Assembly (NCBI GenBank): GCA_051648405.1
Contig: JBOFFC010000080.1
Span: 1 to 13,018 of the forward strand
Direction: 5' to 3'
Length of the DNA stretch: 13,018 nt
Source: JBOFFC01 sp051648405
Lineage (GTDB): Bacteria > Planctomycetota > Planctomycetia > Pirellulales > Lacipirellulaceae
Under the pieces are notes generated by a model. That model saw only the letters and a program-made list of their open reading frames with translations. It had not been told where the DNA came from and ran no database searches. Positions 1 through 7,072 of this stretch are shown piece by piece (within the stretch, counting starts at the first letter, position 1; every line of letters begins with the position of its first letter). A program made the translations under genes and the position numbers.

Positions 1-83
1 GCCGGCGGCGCAAGCCGGCGGAGTCTCTACGACGTCGCTGAGTCTACCCTATCGCAGCAACTCCGACGGCTTTCGCCGCCGGC
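1..83. repeat. REP-like inverted repeat pair, each arm a hairpin
   Basis: Positions 1-24 and 60-83 are reverse complements with only two mismatches in 24. Each arm is also a hairpin by itself: 2-21 has an 8-bp stem with one G-G mismatch around a GCAA loop, and 63-82 has an 8-bp stem around a loop that reads GAAA on the minus strand, where its one odd pair is a G-U wobble. GNRA-type loops on short GC stems, in a head-to-head pair, are typical of REP/BIME elements. The minus-strand hairpin begins 15 nt after the ugd stop and could also act as an mRNA 3' end, although no T-run follows. The left arm may extend beyond the window. Confidence 0.6.
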
Positions 84-97
84 TCGCCTACGAGTTG

Positions 98-1420
98 TCA
101 GCGAGGCTTGCGGCCATCGACCGTCACGCGGCCGATGCTGTGGTAGCAGTAGCCGCGGGCCTTCATGCGGTTGGGGTCGTACAGGTTCCGGCCGTCGAAG
201 ACCACCGGCGAGCGGAGCAGTTGGTACATCTCGGCGAAGTCCGGCTGGTGGTACGCCTTCCAGTCGGTGCAGATGCAGACCGCGTCGGCGCCCTTGAGGG
301 CCTGCATCGGGCGTTCGGCGAACTCGACCCCGCTGGTCTCGGCGCGGACGTTGTCCATCGCCTCGGGGTCGTGGCAGACGACGGTCGCCCCGTGGCCTTG
401 CAGCCAATTGATCAGCACCAGCGCGGGGGCCTCGCGGATGTCGTCGGTCTCGGGCTTGAAGGCCATCCCCCAGATGGCGATCCGCTTGCCCGCCAGGTCG
501 GCGCCGAAGTGCGCCTCGACCTTGCTGGCCATGACCGACTTCTGTCGTTCGTTCACGTTATCGACCGCCCGCAGCATCTCGGGGACGCAGCCGTGCTGCT
601 CGGTCATGGCGACCAGCGCGCGGACGTCCTTCGGGAAGCAACTCCCGCCGTAGCCAACGCCGGGGAACAGGAACGCGAAGCCGATGCGGCTGTCGTGGCC
701 GATGCCGCGGCGGACGTCGTTGATGTCCCCCCCCATCTTCTCGCAGAGATTAGCCATCTCGTTGATGAAGCTGATCTTGGTGGCCAGCAGGGCGTTGGCG
801 ACGTACTTGGTCATCTCCGCCGACTCGGGGGACATCGACAGGAACGGCTTCTCGGTCCGCAGGAACGGGGCGTAGAGCTGCTGGAGCTTGTCGGCCACCT
901 CGGGGCGACGGACACCGACGACCACGCGGTCGGGCTTCATGAAGTCGTCGATCGCGGCCCCTTCCTTGAGGAACTCGGGGTTGCTCGCGACGTCGCAGTC
1001 GCGCCCGGTGAGCTCCTTGAGCATCTTGAAGATCGTGGCGTTGGTCCCCACGGGGACCGTGCTCTTGGTGACGACGATCGCGTCGTCACGCAGGTGCGGC
1101 GCGATTGCCCGCACCACGGCCCACATGGCCGACAGGTCGGCGGCGCCGTCGTCCGCTTGGGGGGTGCCGACCGCCAGGTAGACCATCTCCGCCTCTTTGA
1201 CCGCCGCGCCGGTGTCGGTGCTGAAGTGCAGGGTCCCTTCTTCGGCGTTGCGCAGCACGAGCTCGGTCAGGCCAGGCTCGTAGATCGGGATCACCCCGTT
1301 CCGCAGCCCTTCGATCTTCTTCTCGTTGATGTCGATGCAGGTGACATCGTTGCCGCTGTTCGCGAAGCAGGTCCCCGTGACGAGGCCGACGTAGCCGGTG
1401 CCGATGACTGCGATCTTCAT
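98..1420 (-). CDS. ugd: UDP-glucose 6-dehydrogenase
   Basis: This cytosolic enzyme oxidises UDP-glucose to UDP-glucuronate with two NAD+, supplying acidic sugars for exopolysaccharide or capsule. The 440-residue product has the usual family length. Residues 1-12 are the Rossmann nucleotide-binding start (MKIAVIGTGYVG); GVIPIYEPGL (42-51) and STVPVGT (120-126) are family signatures; the catalytic cysteine is C261 in GYGGSCFPKD; and GMAFKPETDDIREAP (338-352) opens the C-terminal UDP-binding domain. The ATG at 1420 is chosen because the Rossmann strand starts right there; the frame runs 32 codons further upstream, but that part is proline-rich and matches nothing in the family. No clear Shine-Dalgarno sequence is seen; the leader is a polypurine/polypyrimidine tract. 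No glycosyltransferase or polysaccharide genes flank it in this window. It stands alone, divergent from the chemoreceptor gene. Confidence 0.95.
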   Translation of the reverse strand: MKIAVIGTGYVGLVTGTCFANSGNDVTCIDINEKKIEGLRNGVIPIYEPGLTELVLRNAEEGTLHFSTDTGAAVKEAEMVYLAVGTPQADDGAADLSAMWAVVRAIAPHLRDDAIVVTKSTVPVGTNATIFKMLKELTGRDCDVASNPEFLKEGAAIDDFMKPDRVVVGVRRPEVADKLQQLYAPFLRTEKPFLSMSPESAEMTKYVANALLATKISFINEMANLCEKMGGDINDVRRGIGHDSRIGFAFLFPGVGYGGSCFPKDVRALVAMTEQHGCVPEMLRAVDNVNERQKSVMASKVEAHFGADLAGKRIAIWGMAFKPETDDIREAPALVLINWLQGHGATVVCHDPEAMDNVRAETSGVEFAERPMQALKGADAVCICTDWKAYHQPDFAEMYQLLRSPVVFDGRNLYDPNRMKARGYCYHSIGRVTVDGRKPR

Positions 1421-1943
1421 AGAGAATGAACGAAGCGAAGGAACGGGTAGGAAAGGAACGGGAGGGAGCGGCCCGAAGGCCTGGGGCTGGGGTGGGGGTC
1501 GGCCGTGGGCCGCCACGGGGGCGCCTAACAGAGGTTGACCCCCGGGGACCGAGCCGAGATTCGCCAGTGTAGTCGAGGGGGCTGCGGAGTCGAGGTTCTG
1601 ACCTCCCCTTATGAGGCCCTACAAGCGGTGGCGGCGGCGCAATCGCGCCATCCGGGCACAAATCCGCGGGAAACCGCCTGCGGCCTGCGGGGCGCGCTTG
1701 CGACGGTTGAACCACCTACGACCGCCGATCGAGACCCCCGAGGGCTCGTCGGGCGAACGTCGTGGACGTTTTGACGCTTGGCGACGCGCCACCCACCGGC
1801 CGGCCGCACCGAGCGCTCCGGGCGCCGCGGCGCCGGCCGTAACCAATGTTGACACATGCCCCCGCAGCGGCGTTCCCAAAGCAGAGCGTACCCGTCTACT
1901 CCACCGACCGAATCGAATCACCCCCACCGAGGCCTGTAGGACC
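1421..1943. other. Divergent non-coding region between ugd and the chemoreceptor gene
   Basis: This 523-bp stretch has no convincing gene; open frames here are short, arginine/proline-rich and without family features. Beside ugd lies an imperfect tandem repeat of a 15-mer (1438-1452 and 1453-1467, 13 of 15 identical) within a purine-rich tract. A 14-bp perfect palindrome of GC-only sequence sits at 1821-1834. A TTGACA hexamer occurs at 1849-1854, but the position 17 bp downstream (GTTCCC) is a poor -10, so I do not call a promoter. Both genes must be transcribed from this region unless they are driven from inside each other. Confidence 0.6.
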
Positions 1944-3275
1944 ATGTTCCTGACGAAGTCGAAGAAGTCGCGAATCGCGAACTTGGCGTCCGACGAGAGC
2001 TCCGCGTCGCCCACTTGGAACGAGGTGCAGGCCACGCTCGACGCGTTCGGGCGAGCGGCGGCGATTATCGAGTTCACGCCCCAGGGCGAGATCCTCAACG
2101 CGAACGCAAACTTCTGCGCGGCACTCGGCTACCGAATCGAAGAGATCGTCGGGCAGCACCACCGGATGTTCGTTGATCCGGCCGAAGCGACCACCGACGC
2201 GTACCGCGACTTCTGGCGCTCGCTGGCCGCGGGTCGGTTGGCGTCCGCCGAGTTCAAGCGCTTCCGCAAGGGGGGCGCGACGATCTGGATCTCGGCGTCG
2301 TACAACCCCGTGCTCGGCGTCAACGGCGAGGTGGTGAAGGTCGTCAAGATCGCCTCCGACATCACCGCCACGAAGCTCGCGAGCGACGACGCGGCCCGAA
2401 TGGCGAACATGATCGAGAACCTGCCGATCAACGTCATGTTCGCCGACCGCGACCTGGTGGTCCGCTACATGAACCCCGCGTCGCTGCAGACGCTGCGGAA
2501 GGTGCAGCACCTCCTGCCGGTGCCGGTGGACTCGATCATCGGCACGAACATCGACCGCTTCCACAAGGACCCCAGCCACCAGCGCCGGATCCTGGCCGAC
2601 CCCAAGAATCTACCGGTGCGGCGTAACATCCCGCTCGGCGACGAGACGCTCGACTTGCTCGTCACGGCGATCGTCGATGGCAAGGGGGAGTTCCTCGGGT
2701 CGATGGCCACCTGGAGCATCATCACCGACCAGCTCCGCACGAAGGAGCAGGCGAAGTCGGTCGGACAGTCGATCGCCACCAGCACCACCGAGATGGCGGC
2801 GACGATCGACGAGATCGCCAAGAACGTCACCCGCACCGCGAGCCTCGCCCAGCAGGCCGAGCAGCACGCCCTGACCAGCACTTCCGCGACCGCGGCGCTG
2901 CAAGAGAGCAGCAAGGCGATCGGCAAGGTGGTCGGCGTGATCCAAGAGCTGGCCGACCAGACGAACCTGCTGGCCCTCAACGCCACGATCGAAGCGGCCC
3001 GCGCCGGTGAGAGCGGGCGCAGCTTCGCGGTGGTCGCCAGCGAGGTAAAGGACCTTGCCTCGGAGACGTCCAGCGCCACCGGCAGCATCGAACAGAGCGT
3101 TCTCGAGATCCAGGCGCGGATCGCCGAGGTCGCCGAGTCGATCCGGCTGATCACCGAGAGCGTCAGCGAGGTGTCCGGCAACACCAACACCATCGCCGCC
3201 GCGATCGAGGAGCAGTCGATCACGATGGGCGACCTGTCGAAGACCGCCGAGGGGCTCGTGCGGGTCGCCGACTAG
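1944..3275 (+). CDS. Soluble PAS-PAS methyl-accepting chemotaxis protein (BdlA-like layout)
   Basis: This is a cytoplasmic chemoreceptor-type signal transducer of 443 residues that would drive a CheA/CheW array. No hydrophobic segment long enough to span a membrane is present. Residues about 32-143 form a PAS/PAC sensor (FGRAAAIIEFTPQGEI; KVVKIASDIT), residues about 155-262 a second PAS domain (ENLPINVMFADRDL; FHKDPSHQRR), and 265-443 the MCP signalling coiled coil. The nearly invariant hairpin tip is at 333-353 (IQELADQTNLLALNATIEAA). AIEEQS at 420-425 resembles the second methylation helix. There is no HAMP domain. The order matches Pseudomonas BdlA, a biofilm-dispersal sensor of similar length, and PAS-MCP oxygen or redox sensors; the ligand cannot be read from sequence. 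The start is the ATG at 1944, preceded by AGGA at 1938-1941 with short spacing; an in-frame upstream extension to 1611 is low-complexity and rejected. No che genes are nearby. Confidence 0.9.
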   Translation: MFLTKSKKSRIANLASDESSASPTWNEVQATLDAFGRAAAIIEFTPQGEILNANANFCAALGYRIEEIVGQHHRMFVDPAEATTDAYRDFWRSLAAGRLASAEFKRFRKGGATIWISASYNPVLGVNGEVVKVVKIASDITATKLASDDAARMANMIENLPINVMFADRDLVVRYMNPASLQTLRKVQHLLPVPVDSIIGTNIDRFHKDPSHQRRILADPKNLPVRRNIPLGDETLDLLVTAIVDGKGEFLGSMATWSIITDQLRTKEQAKSVGQSIATSTTEMAATIDEIAKNVTRTASLAQQAEQHALTSTSATAALQESSKAIGKVVGVIQELADQTNLLALNATIEAARAGESGRSFAVVASEVKDLASETSSATGSIEQSVLEIQARIAEVAESIRLITESVSEVSGNTNTIAAAIEEQSITMGDLSKTAEGLVRVAD

Positions 3276-3336
3276 GCAGCGAGATAGACTCGGCCCCCGC
3301 GCTCGCACCGGGCGCGTCGGCCTACCGCTGGGGCAG

Positions 3337-3382
3337 GCGGCGGTGGGCGTTGCACGAGGCAACGCTCGCCGCCGCTCTTTTT
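3337..3382 (+). terminator. Rho-independent terminator after the chemoreceptor gene
   Basis: A 17-bp stem, counting two G-U wobbles (3337-3353 with 3359-3375), encloses the 5-nt loop ACGAG and is followed by TCTTTTT (3376-3382). It begins 61 bp past the stop at 3275. On the opposite strand the hairpin lies 15 bp beyond the M48 protease stop but has no T-run after it, so for that gene it would be a hairpin only. This is the best-formed intrinsic terminator in the window. Confidence 0.88.
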
Positions 3383-3396
3383 CTACGCCGAGCCCG

Positions 3397-4434
3397 TCAC
3401 GGCTCGAGGCCCGCCGGGACCCCGTTGGGGAACTTCTGCTGGAGCACTTCCTGGATGTACTTCATCCGGTTGGCGGGCTTGGGGTGGGTGCTCATCATCT
3501 CGGGGGGTCCGCCGCCGGGGGAGGCCTCGTCGAGCACCTTCATGACCCCGATCATCGCCCGCGGGTCGAATCCGGCGAGCGCGCAGAGCTCGACCCCCCA
3601 GCCGTCGGACTCGAGCTCGTCCTCGCGGCCGTACTTCATGCTCAGGAACTGCGTGACCATCTGCGAAATGCGGGCCGAGTTCGCGTCTCCCCCCGCCACG
3701 CCCCCGGCGGCCGCCAGGCCGCTGAAGAGCTGCTGCTTGGCCATCCGCTTGTTGCCGTGGCGCTCGAGGACGTGCCCCACCTCGTGACCCAGCACGCCGG
3801 CGAGCTGGCCGACCGTGTCGAGGCGGTCGTAGAGCGCCTCGGTGATGAACACCTGGCCCCCGGGGAGGGCGAACGCGTTGACCGTTTGGTCGTCGGCCAG
3901 CAGTGTGAACTCGAACTGGTACGGGTTCCGCAGCTCGACGTCCTTGCCGGTCCGCTGCGAGAGCTCTTGCTCTTTGTTCGCGATCCACACATCGACCGCG
4001 CCGAGCAGTTGCCGCCCCACTTGCGCGACTTGATTGCGACCGACTTCGTTGTCGCTCTCGCCGCCGTGCTGCTGCGCCATCTCGGGCGCCGCCTGCCGAC
4101 CGAGGGCCATCTCTTGTTCTTCCTCGACCATCGCCACACGCTCGCTGTTGCCGGTGATCTGGTTGGGATCGCCCGGGTTGGCGTAGTAGGAGAAGAGCGC
4201 GAAGGCGGCGAGCGCCAGCGCGATCAGCAGGCGGATCTTCAAGCCCCCCATCCCGCCGCCCGCTTGGCCGCGGTAGCCGGCCTCGGCCTGCGGACGGCCC
4301 ACGCCGAACATCGGACGGTTCCCTTGTCCGTATCCGCCGGGGACTCGGCCCCCGTAGGGATCGCCGTAGCGCCGCTCGGCCTGGGGATCCATCGGGGGGC
4401 GTCGGGAAGGCATCGGGAACGGGAAGCGTGACAC
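3397..4434 (-). CDS. Membrane-anchored M48-family zinc metalloprotease
   Basis: This is a zinc-dependent endopeptidase of the M48 family (HtpX/BepA/Oma1 relatives), likely acting in protein quality control at the outer face of the cytoplasmic membrane. The 345-residue product has a Pro/Gly/Arg-rich N-terminal segment (1-64), one transmembrane helix (about 66-83, LLIALALAAFALFSYY) preceded by K66 and R68, which suggests the N-terminus is inside, and then the peptidase domain (about 95-335). The zinc motif is H217-E218-V-G-H221 in LGHEVGHVLERH; the third ligand is probably E273 in the EDELESD segment ending at D277. LPGGQVFITEALYD (190-203) is the strand before the active-site helix. The start is uncertain: GTG at 4434 has a weak GAGGG about 10 nt upstream, and in-frame ATGs lie at 4413 and 4392 without a good ribosome binding site. 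None of these affects the anchor or peptidase. It is convergent with the chemoreceptor gene and divergent from DUF1559 gene 1. Confidence 0.9.
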   Translation of the reverse strand: MSRFPFPMPSRRPPMDPQAERRYGDPYGGRVPGGYGQGNRPMFGVGRPQAEAGYRGQAGGGMGGLKIRLLIALALAAFALFSYYANPGDPNQITGNSERVAMVEEEQEMALGRQAAPEMAQQHGGESDNEVGRNQVAQVGRQLLGAVDVWIANKEQELSQRTGKDVELRNPYQFEFTLLADDQTVNAFALPGGQVFITEALYDRLDTVGQLAGVLGHEVGHVLERHGNKRMAKQQLFSGLAAAGGVAGGDANSARISQMVTQFLSMKYGREDELESDGWGVELCALAGFDPRAMIGVMKVLDEASPGGGPPEMMSTHPKPANRMKYIQEVLQQKFPNGVPAGLEP

Positions 4435-4474
4435 GGCCGCGGCGCCCTCGGGGGGTGGTTGCGGGAATCAAGGT

Positions 4475-4514
4475 CCGCTGGACAGCGGCAGGGGATGTTC
4501 CGTTAGCATAACGG
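4475..4514. promoter_or_regulatory. Two adjacent palindromes in a divergent intergenic region
   Basis: CCGCTG-GA-CAGCGG (4475-4488) and CCGTTA-GCA-TAACGG (4500-4514) are perfect 6-bp-arm inverted repeats only 11 bp apart, midway between two divergent starts (4434 minus, 4612 plus). Spacing and location fit operator sites, but the two sequences differ, so a single regulator is not implied. Functional role is inference. Confidence 0.35.
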
Positions 4515-4547
4515 TCGCCGCGGGGGCGTACACGCCTCGGCCCCCCC

Positions 4548-4577
4548 GTGCGTCGCCCCCCGGAACGGGCGACGCAT
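4548..4577 (+). other. Strong leader hairpin upstream of DUF1559 gene 1
   Basis: Positions 4548-4558 pair with 4567-4577 over 11 bp (ten Watson-Crick, one G-U at the base) around an 8-nt loop. It ends 34 nt before the ATG at 4612 and 21 nt before the Shine-Dalgarno sequence. It is probably transcribed as part of the leader; there is no following T-run, so it is not a standard terminator. An mRNA-stability or attenuation role is possible but unproven. Confidence 0.5.
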
Positions 4578-4611
4578 GGCCGCCGTCCAACCCGCATTGA
4601 GGAGGCTCACG

Positions 4612-5622
4612 ATGCGTCGATCGACGCCCGTCGCGCCGCTGCGCGCCTTCACCCTGGTCGAGCTGCTGGTGGTGATCGCCATCATCGGCATCCTGGTCGC
4701 CCTGCTGCTGCCCGCGGTCCAGGCGGCGCGCGAGGCTGCCCGCCGCAACGCGTGCTCGAACAACGTCAAGCAACTCTCGCTGGCCGTGATGAACTACGAG
4801 AGCGTCCGCGGCAGCCTCCCGCCCAGTGTGACGATCGTCCCCGGTGTGACGACCAACAACGCCGGCTGGGGGATTCACGGGCGGGTTCTCCCGTTCCTCG
4901 AGGAAGGAAGCCTCTACAGCCAGGTGAAGCTCGACGTCGCGTGGGACACGCAGCAGGCGATCAACGGCCTCAAGATCCCGGTCTTCGCCTGCCCGAGCGA
5001 CGACGAGGCGTTCCGCGTCCGCGACCCGGGGGGCGGCAAGGTGCTGCTGTACCCCACGACCTACGGGTTCAACTTCGGGACGTGGTTCGTCTACGATCCG
5101 GCCACGAGGCGCGGCGGCGACGGACCGTTCTACCCCGACAGCAACCTGAAGCTCGCGCGGATCACCGACGGGACGAGCCAAACCCTGTTGCTAGCCGAGG
5201 TGAAGGCGTGGCAGCACTACCGTCGCAACGCCCCCCCGAGCGCGACCGGCGCCCCCAACACGGCCGAGGAGGCGGCGCAGCGCGTCCCTACGAGCGCCGA
5301 GTACAAGGACACCGGCCACACCGAGTGGCCCGACGGCCGTGTGCATCACACGGGCTTCACCACGACGATGACCCCCAACACGCGGGTCCCCGTCGTGAAG
5401 GACGGGCAGCCGCTCGACCACGACTTCAACTCGTGGCAAGAGGGGCGCTCCAGCGGCGGACCAGACGTCACTTACGCGATGATCACGTCGCGCAGCACGC
5501 ACGCCGGCGGAGTCAACTCGGCGCGGCTCGACGGCTCGGTCCACTTCGTCGGGGACGGCATCGCACTCGCCGCGTGGCGAGCCCTCGGAACGCGCGGCAA
5601 CGGCGACGTCGTCGGACCCTGA
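4612..5622 (+). CDS. DUF1559 protein, prepilin-type N-terminus (gene 1)
   Basis: This is a 336-residue member of the large planctomycete DUF1559 family. These proteins look like type II secretion/type IV pilus pseudopilins at the N-terminus, with a large extracytoplasmic domain of unknown function. The prepilin segment is at 12-36: cleavage would fall before F13 in AFTLVELLVV, with E17 at +5 and a single hydrophobic helix to about residue 33; -1 is Ala rather than the usual Gly. IPVFACPSDDE (122-132) and DGTSQTLLLAE (186-196) are family blocks. The C-terminal hallmark is H297 followed by nine residues and DG (307-308). The ATG at 4612 is set by GAGGAGG at 4599-4605, 6 nt upstream, the best ribosome binding site in the window; an earlier in-frame ATG at 4576 has none and would lie in a hairpin. 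It is a single gene, convergent with the SGNH hydrolase. Confidence 0.93.
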   Translation: MRRSTPVAPLRAFTLVELLVVIAIIGILVALLLPAVQAAREAARRNACSNNVKQLSLAVMNYESVRGSLPPSVTIVPGVTTNNAGWGIHGRVLPFLEEGSLYSQVKLDVAWDTQQAINGLKIPVFACPSDDEAFRVRDPGGGKVLLYPTTYGFNFGTWFVYDPATRRGGDGPFYPDSNLKLARITDGTSQTLLLAEVKAWQHYRRNAPPSATGAPNTAEEAAQRVPTSAEYKDTGHTEWPDGRVHHTGFTTTMTPNTRVPVVKDGQPLDHDFNSWQEGRSSGGPDVTYAMITSRSTHAGGVNSARLDGSVHFVGDGIALAAWRALGTRGNGDVVGP

Positions 5623-5623
5623 G

Positions 5624-5659
5624 CGCCGCGAGTAGCGCCGTGCCGAAGGCGTCGCGGCG
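5624..5659. terminator. Hairpin between two convergent genes, possible bidirectional terminator
   Basis: CGCCGCGA (5624-5631) and TCGCGGCG (5652-5659) form a perfect 8-bp stem; inside it CGCC (5636-5639) pairs with GGCG (5648-5651), leaving a 4-nt bulge and an 8-nt loop. It starts 2 bp after the DUF1559 gene 1 stop and ends 19 bp before the stop of the opposing SGNH hydrolase. There is no T-run on either side, so the terminator role rests on position and structure only. Confidence 0.4.
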
Positions 5660-5677
5660 GAACCGAACGCCCCGCAG

Positions 5678-6481
5678 TCATTCCCCCATCAGCCGCGCGA
5701 CGTGCGGCTCGATCGCGTCGGCCCACAGGCCGTAGCCCCGCTCGCTGAGGTGCAGCAGGTCGGGCATGATCTCCTTACTCAACGTGCCGTCGTCGTTCAG
5801 AAACTTGGCGGCGATGTCGAGGAAGTGAACCGAGTCGTTGTCGGCCAGCTTGGCGATCCGCTCGTTCACCCCGTCGTTGAGCTTGCGCAACGGGTCGTCG
5901 GTCGTCGCGCCGCGCGGGAAGACGGCGAGCAGCAGCACGTGCGCCTCGGGGGACGCCTCGCGAAGCCGCTCGACGATCAGCCGGACCCCCTCGGCCGTGT
6001 CTTCGGCGGGGTCCTGCAGGTGGCCCGTGTTGTTCGTGCCGATCATCACCACGTAGAGCGCGGGGCTCAGGCCGTCGAGCTCGCCGCCCTTGGTCGTACC
6101 TTGGTCCGCGGGTTCACCCGGGGCGAGGCGCCAAAGGACGTGCTGTGTGCGGTCGCCGCTGAAGCCGAGGTTCAGCACGCGGCGCGGGACGAACCGCTCG
6201 GCCCACAGCCCTTTGGCGCTGTCCGACTCCCAGCTCTGGGTGATCGAGTCCCCGACGAACACGAGCCGCACGCCGCTGGGCTCGGCGAGCATGCGATCCT
6301 TTGTGGCGAGCTTGTCGCGGTGTCGGTCGCGCCACCAGTCGGCGTCTTGGGGAACGGCTGTCACCGCGGCCGGGGGCTCGGCGGTCGCGACCGCACCTTC
6401 GGCGCCCGACGCGTTTGTAGCTAGGAGCGAGCAGGCGATTGCGAGGGCCCCCAGCGCAGGGGCGAGCGAGTAGGGGGGCAT
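5678..6481 (-). CDS. Exported SGNH/GDSL-type hydrolase (PAF-acetylhydrolase-like)
   Basis: This is a serine esterase/lipase-fold enzyme that probably removes acetyl or acyl groups from an extracytoplasmic substrate; the substrate cannot be told from sequence. Of its 267 residues, 1-27 look like a signal peptide (ALGALAIACSLLATNASGA). The catalytic blocks are all present: block I FVGDSIT with nucleophile S79; block II NLGFSGDR with the oxyanion glycine G109; block III GTNN with N150; block V DLLHLS with D241 and H244. PQDADWWRDRH (45-55) before block I and the block II sequence resemble the PAF-acetylhydrolase IB group, which is common in planctomycetes. No Shine-Dalgarno sequence is evident before the ATG at 6481. 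It lies 93 bp after the lipoprotein gene on the same strand, so co-transcription is possible, but an inverted repeat (6518-6536, TGGGCC/GGCCCA arms, 7-nt loop) sits in the gap. Confidence 0.9.
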   Translation of the reverse strand: MPPYSLAPALGALAIACSLLATNASGAEGAVATAEPPAAVTAVPQDADWWRDRHRDKLATKDRMLAEPSGVRLVFVGDSITQSWESDSAKGLWAERFVPRRVLNLGFSGDRTQHVLWRLAPGEPADQGTTKGGELDGLSPALYVVMIGTNNTGHLQDPAEDTAEGVRLIVERLREASPEAHVLLLAVFPRGATTDDPLRKLNDGVNERIAKLADNDSVHFLDIAAKFLNDDGTLSKEIMPDLLHLSERGYGLWADAIEPHVARLMGE

Positions 6482-6574
6482 CGGTACGATCCAGACGAGC
6501 GGGTGGTTCGGGCTAACTGGGCCCGAGTATGGCCCACTGGCGCCGGCATGCCAACCAGCGCGGGGCCGCTTCCT

Positions 6575-7009
6575 TTAGTCGCCCGGCCGCGTGAGCGCGA
6601 TGTCGATGACGTTCGAGCCCCGCTCGACGGCGTACTCCAGACCCGACGTGTCGATTTGCAGGTACTTCTTGGGGACAAGCGGCTCGGAGGGCTTCATCGA
6701 TCGTTCGCCCGGCTTCAGGCCCTCGGGGGATTTGAAGGCTTGCACGGCAATACGGTATGTGCCGGGGGCGGCCCCCGGCTTGCCGTTCGTTCTCAGCGAG
6801 TACGAGCCGTCGGACGCGAGGTCGCTTGCGGCCGGCGCTTCGCCCGCCCGGTCGGAAGCGAAGGTCACCAGCCCCGGGGTCACCGCCGCTCCGTCGAGCG
6901 TCACCTTCCCCGTGACCGTCGCGCCGAACTCGCTGCCGCATCCACCCACGGACGCCAGAACGACGGCGCAGGCGAGCAACGCAACTCTTATCACAATCCG
7001 ATCAGGCAT
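6575..7009 (-). CDS. Small lipoprotein with carboxypeptidase-regulatory-like fold
   Basis: This is a 144-residue predicted lipoprotein. A signal peptide (1-23, hydrophobic core VALLACAVVLASV) ends in the lipobox V21-G-G-C24, so C24 would be lipidated. The mature part starts with GATVTGKVTLDGAAVTPGLV (29-48), the opening strands of a transthyretin/carboxypeptidase-regulatory-like beta sandwich, and later GSYSL (68-72), APGTYRIAV (81-89) and a C-terminal NVIDIAL strand (133-139). Planctomycetes often encode such a lipoprotein directly downstream of a DUF1559 gene, and here it follows one by 63 bp on the same strand, suggesting one operon and a shared envelope job. The exact role is unknown. The ATG at 7009 is preferred because the signal peptide begins there, with GGTGA about 10 nt upstream; an in-frame ATG at 7030 adds seven residues and lacks a ribosome binding site. 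Confidence 0.82.
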   Translation of the reverse strand: MPDRIVIRVALLACAVVLASVGGCGSEFGATVTGKVTLDGAAVTPGLVTFASDRAGEAPAASDLASDGSYSLRTNGKPGAAPGTYRIAVQAFKSPEGLKPGERSMKPSEPLVPKKYLQIDTSGLEYAVERGSNVIDIALTRPGD

Positions 7010-7072
7010 CGAGGGTTCACCCAAGAGCATTGCTGAGACACGACGACCACACGCCGAGCAGTCGCGAACCCG

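Noticed and set aside
95..1429. Long open frame on the plus strand opposite ugd
   Set aside because: It is the antisense shadow of a confident gene in GC-rich DNA: rich in Val/Gly/Arg/His, with no family motif and no ribosome binding site.
1421..1516. N-terminal extension of UDP-glucose dehydrogenase
   Set aside because: The Rossmann strand MKIAVIGTGYVG starts at the inner ATG, as in the family; the extension is low-complexity.
1849..1854. TTGACA as a -35 box for the chemoreceptor gene
   Set aside because: No acceptable -10 hexamer lies 16-18 bp downstream (GTTCCC at 17 bp).
1611..1943. N-terminal extension of the chemoreceptor back to 1611
   Set aside because: The added 111 residues are Arg/Pro-rich without domain similarity; the PAS protein begins naturally at 1944.
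3343..4431. Long open frame on the plus strand opposite the M48 protease gene
   Set aside because: Antisense shadow; its start lies inside the terminator stem, and the minus strand carries HEVGH and a membrane anchor.
6518..6536. TGGGCC/GGCCCA inverted repeat as a terminator between the lipoprotein and hydrolase genes
   Set aside because: The stem is only 6 bp and no T-run follows on the minus strand, so it is not called as a terminator.
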